The notes beneath the pieces are model-generated. The model worked only from the letters and a program-made list of their open reading frames with translations. It made no database searches and was not told where the DNA came from. The translations under genes and the position numbers were made by a program. Shown in pieces: positions 16,866 to 21,453 of a DNA stretch of 21,453 nucleotides (its first letter is position 1; every line of letters starts with the position of its first letter). This DNA is from Candidatus Helarchaeota archaeon (GTDB taxonomy: Archaea; Asgardarchaeota; Lokiarchaeia; Helarchaeales; HEL-GB-A): contig JABXJT010000080.1 in NCBI GenBank assembly GCA_013375455.1, forward strand, positions 1 to 21,453. The letters are read 5' to 3'.

Positions 16866-18104
16866 ATGTTAGAATTTTCCAAGAAGCAAGAATCGAAAGA
16901 AACGAAAGATATCAGCCCAATGAACATATTGGTAACGAGGGACGTGACTTTCAGTAATCCCTTGGAGGGCGTGTTTACCGCTAGCCAGCCAATAGCCGGT
17001 TGCGCTTGGGTTGAGACAGATGATGGAGTCGTGGTGATTGATACCTTACTCACGGTAGGCGCTGCGAAAAAAGTGGTCGAAAAAATTAAGGGGACCATTA
17101 AATACATCATTTATACTCATGGACACCTGGATCACGTGGGCGGGGCTCCGGCATTTATGGCGGATCAGCCTGAAGTCATCGCCAGTCAATATCTCCCCGA
17201 TCGGCTGGATCGCTACAAGGTGCAAACCCCTCATCGAGCCCGGATCTCAGCACAACAATTCAACATCCCGGAAATTATAGATACTAGGAAGCACGTCTAT
17301 CCAACGAAGACTTTCTTGGGTGAGATGACCCTTTCACTCGGTGGCAAGACCTTCGAACTTCACACGGCTCGCGCTGAGACCGATGATGCCTGTTGGGTCT
17401 ATGTCCCGGAACTCAACGCCGCGTTTATTGGCGACCTGATGCTCGGCGTTTTCCCAAATATAGGGAACCCCTGGAAACCCACGAGGTTCACACTAGATTG
17501 GGCAACAGCGTTAGAAGAAGTGCGCGCTAAGGAACCGGAATATATTTTCTGCAACGGGGCCTCCGTAACGTATAAGGGAAAGGCGGCAATGGAGGCCCTA
17601 AATGCGAACATCGAGGTCATCCGTTCTTTATACGATCAGGTCGTGGAGTATATCAATCAGGATATGCACATTACAGAGATGATCCACGCCGTTAAAATCC
17701 CAGAACACCTCCAAAAAAATAAATATCTTAACCCGTTCTACTCCAAGACGGAATTTTTCGTTTATAACGCGTACAGATGGTTGCACGGATATTTCGATCA
17801 CAACCCCGCGCACCTCCTACCCCGCCCCGAAAAGGAAGTCATAAATGAACTATTTGGGCTTATTGGCGACCCCGAAAAAATCTTGAACCGGGTCACAGAA
17901 CTCCTCAACCAAGGGCAAACACAACTTGGACTTCAGGTCTTGGATGTCTTGATTCAAGCAGACCCCAATAACATCGAAGCGCGCCAATTACGTATCAAAC
18001 TCCTTAAAAAATTGGGCAGAAAAGATAAATGTCTTATGTCCCGCAACACATGGTACTACTTCATCAATCAAGATAAACAATTTATCCGCTCGAAAAAAAA
18101 GTAG
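16866..18104 (+). CDS. Alkylsulfatase-like metallo-beta-lactamase fold hydrolase
   Basis: 412 residues. The N-terminal metallo-beta-lactamase domain (about 20-240) has THGHLDHVGG (H85, H87, D89, H90), a downstream ETDD metal-ligand region (HTARAETDDACWVYVPE) and GDLMLG. The segment at about 295-390 (YNAYRWLHGYFDHNPAHLLP, then a helical PDP-like repeat region) matches the alkylsulfatase dimerisation domain found in SDS-hydrolase/BDS1-type enzymes. Those proteins normally continue with an SCP2-like sterol-carrier domain, which is missing here; the protein ends in a Lys-rich tail. Likely activity is hydrolysis of a sulfate ester or related bond in an amphipathic substrate, but the exact substrate is unknown. 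Richer in GC than most neighbours. It converges with the next gene, leaving 2 nt between stops. Confidence 0.88.
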   Translation: MLEFSKKQESKETKDISPMNILVTRDVTFSNPLEGVFTASQPIAGCAWVETDDGVVVIDTLLTVGAAKKVVEKIKGTIKYIIYTHGHLDHVGGAPAFMADQPEVIASQYLPDRLDRYKVQTPHRARISAQQFNIPEIIDTRKHVYPTKTFLGEMTLSLGGKTFELHTARAETDDACWVYVPELNAAFIGDLMLGVFPNIGNPWKPTRFTLDWATALEEVRAKEPEYIFCNGASVTYKGKAAMEALNANIEVIRSLYDQVVEYINQDMHITEMIHAVKIPEHLQKNKYLNPFYSKTEFFVYNAYRWLHGYFDHNPAHLLPRPEKEVINELFGLIGDPEKILNRVTELLNQGQTQLGLQVLDVLIQADPNNIEARQLRIKLLKKLGRKDKCLMSRNTWYYFINQDKQFIRSKKK

Positions 18105-18106
18105 TT

Positions 18107-19099
18107 TTAAGTTTGAGGGTACAAAATCGAAGTGGATATCCAATAATTGGTGGTATTAATCGCAACGGGCAGCAACCCGACTACATTTGCAGAGATGAAT
18201 GTTAGAGTTTTAATGGTATTATTAGTGAGTATGAATGATACGAGATATGATGGATCCATTCCTATTGTTATATTGTCCTGAAAGAGTTGACCAGCTTCCA
18301 ACGACTCAATGGTCTTAATTCCCGATCCCAACAAAATCCCGGGCGTTAAAATAATACTCGTGGTATCATTGAGGTACAAATACATTTCAAACGTAATATC
18401 TTGTATCTTAAAGGAGCCTCCATTTGAAATTGAAATGTTATACGTGAAATCCAACGTATCATCATCATAAAAAAAGAAGGTTCCGTTATTATTGTAACTT
18501 ATTGCAGGATATTCCCCTATACTTCCCCCTATCTGCGTGGCAGAGAGCGTAAGGATCATGAAGAACGAGGCAGTTATCAAGAAGAAAAAGATACAAACAG
18601 CACTGCCCGCCTTAAGATACGTATAAATTTTTCTCTCCCTTTCTTTTAAAACCGCTAGAAGTTCGACGGAATAAATGACCCCATAGATGACCATGGTTGC
18701 TAGGATGATGTAAGAGAAGAGAGCTATGTCTGCTCGAAGGGTGACCCCCGTTAAATCAATTCGTATTTCCGCAAAGCCACCGCCCAGATGGGTCAGCACG
18801 ATTAGGAGAAATCCAATGACCACGCCTGTATAACAGAGTGCCGTAATTGCGCGCTCCCTCGTGCCATACTTGAACCACGACATCAATCCCGAAAATCCAA
18901 CCGCAATGAAGCCTAACGTGTAAACTATGTATACGATCGGCATATTGAGAGGAATTCCGAAAGATAAAATGATGCTTACAATAAAAATGGGTGCCAAGAC
19001 GAAAATGATGACGTTTATTGCTACCCAAATAATTCCCACAATTATTTTAAGGATCGAAAGTCCTGAACCTTTTTCCTCAGCAATCGACATGGTACTCAT
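18107..19099 (-). CDS. Polytopic membrane protein with outward-facing C-terminal domain
   Basis: 330 residues of unknown function. Roughly five to six hydrophobic helices occupy residues 17-195 (around 20-50, 52-75, 84-104, 123-150 and 168-190). The remaining 130 residues are polar and beta-rich with several NxS/T sequons (NGT, NIS, NDT, NIT, NNT, NTT), which suggests an extracellular, glycosylated domain. A basic loop (ERERKIYTYLK) before the last helix fits a cytosolic position. ATG at 19099 is first, with another at 19090. It could be a surface sensor or an assembly factor; nothing specific is recognisable. Confidence 0.65.
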   Translation of the reverse strand: MSTMSIAEEKGSGLSILKIIVGIIWVAINVIIFVLAPIFIVSIILSFGIPLNMPIVYIVYTLGFIAVGFSGLMSWFKYGTRERAITALCYTGVVIGFLLIVLTHLGGGFAEIRIDLTGVTLRADIALFSYIILATMVIYGVIYSVELLAVLKERERKIYTYLKAGSAVCIFFFLITASFFMILTLSATQIGGSIGEYPAISYNNNGTFFFYDDDTLDFTYNISISNGGSFKIQDITFEMYLYLNDTTSIILTPGILLGSGIKTIESLEAGQLFQDNITIGMDPSYLVSFILTNNTIKTLTFISANVVGLLPVAINTTNYWISTSILYPQT

Positions 19100-19164
19100 A
19101 AATATTCTCTTCTTTCCTGTAAATAATTTTAATCCACCACGAATTCACTAATTTCTCTACAAAA

Positions 19165-19180
19165 AAGACATTGATGTCTT
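19165..19180. promoter_or_regulatory. Palindrome AAGACAT-TG-ATGTCTT beside a TATA box
   Basis: A perfect inverted repeat with 7-bp arms and a 2-bp spacer abuts TTTAAATAC (19179-19187), a good archaeal TATA box 25-30 nt before the ATG at 19211. The encoded protein begins with a ribbon-helix-helix domain, so autoregulation through this site is plausible. The spacing implies a leaderless or nearly leaderless mRNA. Confidence 0.5.
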
Positions 19181-19210
19181 TAAATACATCATTGTCCTTA
19201 TCATTAATGT

Positions 19211-19843
19211 ATGACTAACTTGAGGATTAACCTCCCAGACGAATTAGATAAAGAATTTCGCACGATAATTGCCTCAAAATATGGATATTCAAAAGGAGCG
19301 TTATCATTGGCGACTCAAGATGCGATCTTGAAATGGATTCTGAAAAATGGAAAGGAGCCCTGGCTATATATCGACAGCAATATGTCACTTGACATTCATG
19401 AGGAGCTCATCCTACCTTTCTTTAAAAAAGTTGCTGAGCTCTTGGATCCCCAAAAAATCAGCATTTCCTTTGAAGCATCGCGTGAAGAACTCGATCTCAT
19501 TTCCAAGATCTTTGAAAATTTTGAATTAGATGGAGACGATGTATTTTTTGAAGTTGAAAAATCTGACTTCATTCCGACTCTTCGTCAATTTATACGGGTT
19601 TTGAAAGTTACGAATAAACCCAGTTTATTGATTGAATTGGATGATCTAACTATTATTGGAGGGGGCGCAGGTTGTTTGAACATTTGTGGCGAGATTTCCA
19701 CTCAAAAGTACAATGAAATAGTACTCAACTTCTTAAAAGATTTAAATGTAGAGGTTAAATCGAATTTGAATGATAAAAAGAATTATCAACTAATTTTATT
19801 AAATTCAAACTCAACTCTTATAGAACTCTATGACACGGGGTAA
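19211..19843 (+). CDS. Ribbon-helix-helix protein with unknown C-terminal domain
   Basis: 210 residues. Residues 1-50 (LRINLPDELDKEFRTIIASK, then GYSKGALSLATQDAILKWI) fit a ribbon-helix-helix DNA-binding dimer of the CopG/Arc type. The remaining 160 residues are acidic with alternating strands and helices, including a glycine-rich TIIGGGAGCLN segment; I do not recognise this domain. Total length exceeds simple RHH repressors such as CopG and differs from NikR. The start ATG sits at leaderless distance from a TATA box. The coding region ends next to, or overlaps, a 79-aa gene, so the two are probably co-translated. Confidence 0.65.
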   Translation: MTNLRINLPDELDKEFRTIIASKYGYSKGALSLATQDAILKWILKNGKEPWLYIDSNMSLDIHEELILPFFKKVAELLDPQKISISFEASREELDLISKIFENFELDGDDVFFEVEKSDFIPTLRQFIRVLKVTNKPSLLIELDDLTIIGGGAGCLNICGEISTQKYNEIVLNFLKDLNVEVKSNLNDKKNYQLILLNSNSTLIELYDTG

Positions 19844-20069
19844 TTATATGGTAAAAGATACCTATATTAAAAGGGTTCTTGGTCACTTTGAAAATATAGC
19901 AAGACATACGACACGACCCTATGAACCAACTCCCTCTCACCTGAAAAAACGCTTGCTATCACCTTTTTGTGCAGATATTTCAGCTCTATTAAAAAAAGGG
20001 ACTAAAAACGATTTTGAACAAGTCCTTGAAGGGATTTCTAACATCTGTAAGAAATATATCCACCCCTAA
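19830..20069 (+). CDS. Small unknown protein paired with the RHH protein
   Basis: 79 residues from ATG at 19830, overlapping the RHH gene by 14 nt, or 73 residues from ATG at 19848, which has GGGGT 7 nt upstream. Basic and probably helical (YIKRVLGHFENIARHTTRPY, then SPFCADISALLKKG and QVLEGISNICKKYI). No motif is recognised. The tight coupling to a DNA-binding gene resembles two-gene regulatory or toxin-antitoxin modules, but no toxin signature is present. Confidence 0.55.
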   Translation: MTRGNYMVKDTYIKRVLGHFENIARHTTRPYEPTPSHLKKRLLSPFCADISALLKKGTKNDFEQVLEGISNICKKYIHP

Positions 20070-20174
20070 CCTTTCTCAATAGAGGAAATCTTTATCATTA
20101 TAATTTTTAAACTAACCCAACCTTAATTAGCAAATTTAAACCGGGTTTTATTTGGATGAGAAGACATCAGTTTT

Positions 20175-20519
20175 TTACGTGTCCCGGTACCACGCCCCCT
20201 TCCCCAGCCCCTCTGCGATGGCGGCATCCACAGCATCTCCATCTTGGTAGTCGCGGAGGTCCAGCAACCCGTTGAGGATGATGGTGACAACGTCATCAGC
20301 CTGATCCCACGTGAAGCAGGTCAGCAATTCTTGGATGGCGTCAGTCCAGTGTTTTGCGACCGTCCACGGCTCGCGGGGCGGGAAGGGGTAGAGGATCTTG
20401 CGAACTTTCCTGTGGAGAGTCTCAGTGCATTCCTCGTCGAACCGTTGCAGGTCTGGCTCGATGGTGGGCTGCAACTGTCTCCGGAGGTCGTCCTTGATCC
20501 GCCCCATAGCGCGGGACAT
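20175..20519 (-). CDS. Small unknown protein in a GC-rich islet
   Basis: 114 residues from ATG at 20519 (110 from ATG at 20507). No family is recognised. The sequence has a natural coding look: an acidic, helical chain (FDEECTETLHRKVRKI, EPWTVAKHWTDAIQELL, WDQADDVVTIILNGLLDL, DAVDAAIAEGLGKGAWYRDT) with high G or C at third codon positions, unlike the AT-rich genes to its left. The frame continues upstream to 20621 but that part is antisense to a zinc-ribbon peptide and looks non-coding. Probably acquired or a remnant of a larger unit. Confidence 0.5.
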   Translation of the reverse strand: MSRAMGRIKDDLRRQLQPTIEPDLQRFDEECTETLHRKVRKILYPFPPREPWTVAKHWTDAIQELLTCFTWDQADDVVTIILNGLLDLRDYQDGDAVDAAIAEGLGKGAWYRDT

Positions 20520-20529
20520 CCAGCAGGAG

Positions 20530-20625
20530 ATGCGCGAACGCGCGGTCACCTGCCCCCAGTGCGGGCACCTGAATAACGAAGGGCCCCAGTATTGCGAGTA
20601 TTGCGGGGCGAGAATGGACACATAA
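20530..20625 (+). CDS. Zinc-ribbon peptide (small gene or 3' remnant)
   Basis: 31 residues from ATG at 20530, with CPQC followed by CEYC twelve residues later and a GARMDT end, the normal look of a C-terminal zinc ribbon. Third codon positions are GC-rich. The frame is open upstream as far as about 20398, but that segment is antisense to the minus-strand gene. GGAG abuts the ATG directly, too close for a good ribosome site. It may be a complete small protein or the surviving tail of a disrupted gene. Confidence 0.4.
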   Translation: MRERAVTCPQCGHLNNEGPQYCEYCGARMDT

Positions 20626-20726
20626 TTTAATCTTTTATCTCAATTGGGATACTATTGAGCTAGACAAGAATATATCGAAATTGTTCATCAATATGTGTAA
20701 AGATCAACAGGAACGTGTCAAAAAAA

Positions 20727-20741
20727 CCTCATTAAATGAGG
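20727..20741. promoter_or_regulatory. Palindrome CCTCAT-TAA-ATGAGG upstream of TATA
   Basis: A perfect inverted repeat with 6-bp arms and a 3-bp spacer ends 10 bp before the TATA box, the position of an upstream activator or TFB-recognition-linked element. It could be a binding site for a heat-shock regulator, given the chaperonin gene; no known consensus is claimed. Confidence 0.35.
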
Positions 20742-20751
20742 AACATTCAGG

Positions 20752-20763
20752 TATATATAAATA
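20752..20763 (+). promoter_or_regulatory. TATA box TATATATAAATA
   Basis: A strong archaeal TATA-like element predicting transcription start near 20785-20790. It lies about 200 nt before the thermosome ATG and about 20 nt before the hairpin region. Confidence 0.5.
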
Positions 20764-20808
20764 GGAATTTTCCTTACTTTTTCATAATCATTTTTTCGAC
20801 AAAAAGAG

Positions 20809-20856
20809 GTCAGCGAGCGTGAGCACTCGGGCTTACGAGAACAAAAAGTCGCTGAC
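20809..20856 (+). ncRNA. Structured leader element or small RNA hairpin
   Basis: GTCAGCGA (20809-20816) pairs perfectly with TCGCTGAC (20849-20856). Inside it, CGTGAGC (20818-20824) pairs with GCTTACG (20831-20837) with one G-U pair, closing a 6-nt loop. The two stems are joined by 1 nt on one side and 11 nt on the other. A T5 run follows at 20858-20862. The segment is GC-rich in very AT-rich surroundings. It could be a 5' UTR regulatory structure, a short RNA with terminator, or a terminator alone. It does not match H/ACA or C/D guide RNA rules. Confidence 0.4.
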
Positions 20857-20956
20857 ATTTTTCAAATCAGTTGAATTAATGAACATAAAAAAAACTAATA
20901 CAATAAAATTAGCAAATTTTGTAAGTGAAGAAAAGAAAAATAGGTGAAAGAAAAAA

Positions 20957-21453
20957 ATGGCGCAATTAAGCGGAACGCCAGTCATAATTTTGAAAGAAGG
21001 AACGGAGCGTTCACGTGGAAAGGACGCTCAGAAGAACAACATCGCAGCATCAAAGATTATCGCAGAAGCCGTGCGCACGACGCTCGGCCCACGTGGAATG
21101 GACAAAATGCTAGTTGACAGTCTCGGAGACGTTACCATCACAAACGATGGTGCAACCATTCTTGATGAAATCGAAGTGCAGCACCCAGCGGCCAAAATGA
21201 TGGTAGAAATCGCGAAAACCCAGGACCAGGAGGTCGGCGATGGGACGACAAGCGCAGTAGTTCTCGCCGGCGAATTGCTCAAAAAGTCTGAAGAACTTCT
21301 CGAAGCTCGGATCCATCCGACGACCATCGCTGCCGGTTACAAGAAAGCCGCTTTAAGGGCAAGAGAGATCCTTGAAGCGATCGCAACGGAAGTTGACATC
21401 AACAGCGACGCCGTCAATAAGGCAGTGATAACGTCTCTCAATAGCAAGGCCAT
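20957..21453 (+). CDS. Thermosome subunit (group II chaperonin), 3' truncated
   Basis: The first 165 codons are present; the gene runs off the window. The sequence begins [19 protein letters not shown] and contains [20 protein letters not shown] followed by NDGATIL (equatorial nucleotide-binding region) and [16 protein letters not shown], where GDGTT is the ATP phosphate-binding motif of TCP-1/cpn60 chaperonins. The product assembles into a double-ring ATP-driven cage that folds proteins in the cytosol. AGGTGA lies 9 nt before the ATG, confirming the start. The gene is GC-richer than nearby accessory genes, in line with high expression and codon selection. The long structured leader suggests regulation at RNA level. 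Confidence 0.97.
   Translation, partial: MAQLSGTPVIILKEGTERSRGKDAQKNNIAASKIIAEAVRTTLGPRGMDKMLVDSLGDVTITNDGATILDEIEVQHPAAKMMVEIAKTQDQEVGDGTTSAVVLAGELLKKSEELLEARIHPTTIAAGYKKAALRAREILEAIATEVDINSDAVNKAVITSLNSKA

Larger units (their letters stand above)
20626..20956 (+). promoter_or_regulatory. Leader/promoter region of the thermosome gene
   Basis: This 331-base AT-rich region has no ORF but contains ordered signals: a perfect palindrome (20727-20741), a strong TATA box (about 20752-20763), a two-stem hairpin (20809-20856), an A-rich stretch, and AGGTGA at 20942-20947 placed 9 nt before the ATG. If the TATA box drives the chaperonin, the leader would be about 170 nt. Confidence 0.55.

Noticed and set aside
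20244..20576. A 110-codon plus-strand open frame across the GC-rich islet
   Set aside because: It is antisense to the minus-strand frame, lacks any motif, and has a Pro/Gly/Arg-rich make-up typical of a shadow frame in GC-rich DNA.
20809..20856. H/ACA or C/D guide RNA
   Set aside because: There is no kink-turn or symmetrical guide pocket, no ACA directly after the lower stem, and no RUGAUGA/CUGA box pair.

Overview
This window is archaeal. It ends in the 5' part of a group II chaperonin (thermosome) gene and begins in the 3' part of a family B DNA polymerase of the PolB2 type. Several genes sit about 25-30 nt downstream of AT-rich TATA-like elements, and others have AGGTGA/GAGGT-type Shine-Dalgarno sites. 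The gene mix (B-box zinc-finger membrane protein, DUF2804 protein, a giant FN3/beta-propeller surface protein with a cytosolic tail, many small zinc-ribbon proteins) resembles Asgard archaea, perhaps Lokiarchaeia-like. That placement is inference from gene content, not proven. Base composition is mosaic: PolB2, the metallo-beta-lactamase gene and the chaperonin are clearly richer in GC than the AT-rich accessory genes between them. A short, very GC-rich islet lies at 20175-20625.

Layout. 1-1491 (+): PolB2 fragment, convergent with a zinc-finger membrane protein (1512-2105, -). 2360-4986 (+): a likely operon of a ZIP metal transporter, a radical SAM/SPASM protein and a zinc-binding protein of unknown function. 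5312-10073 (+): a multi-winged-helix regulator followed 46 nt later by a 1313-residue single-pass surface protein (signal peptide, three Ig-like repeats, seven propeller-like repeats, three FN3 domains, TM helix, about 107-residue cytosolic tail). 10101-10624 (-): a THEP1-type NTPase whose P-loop lies upstream of any usable in-frame start, indicating a 1-nt frameshift at an A4 run. 10718-11566 (+): UppP-type undecaprenyl-pyrophosphate phosphatase. 15075 down to 11586 (-): a compact five-gene operon of VapB-type antitoxin, PIN toxin, PolX with PHP domain, DUF72 protein and zinc-ribbon protein. 15160-16752 (-): DUF2804 protein and an unknown 151-aa protein. 16866-18104 (+): alkylsulfatase-like metallo-beta-lactamase, diverging from the unknown gene over a shared TATA-like region. 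18107-19099 (-): a membrane protein with an outward-facing domain. 19211-20069 (+): a ribbon-helix-helix protein overlapping or abutting a 79-aa partner. 20175-20625: GC-rich islet with head-to-head small genes. 20957-21453 (+): thermosome subunit with a long, structured leader.

The functional themes are DNA maintenance (PolB2, PolX), metal handling (ZIP and several zinc-binding proteins), cell surface and lipid-linked metabolism (surface protein, UppP, alkylsulfatase-like enzyme), and small regulatory pairs (VapBC, RHH pair). The most interesting items are the ZIP-radical SAM-zinc protein cluster, the receptor-like surface protein with its adjacent regulator, the THEP1 frameshift, the toxin-antitoxin/PolX operon with a palindromic operator candidate, the GC-rich islet, and the hairpin in the chaperonin leader. 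No rRNA, tRNA, CRISPR array or insertion sequence was seen.
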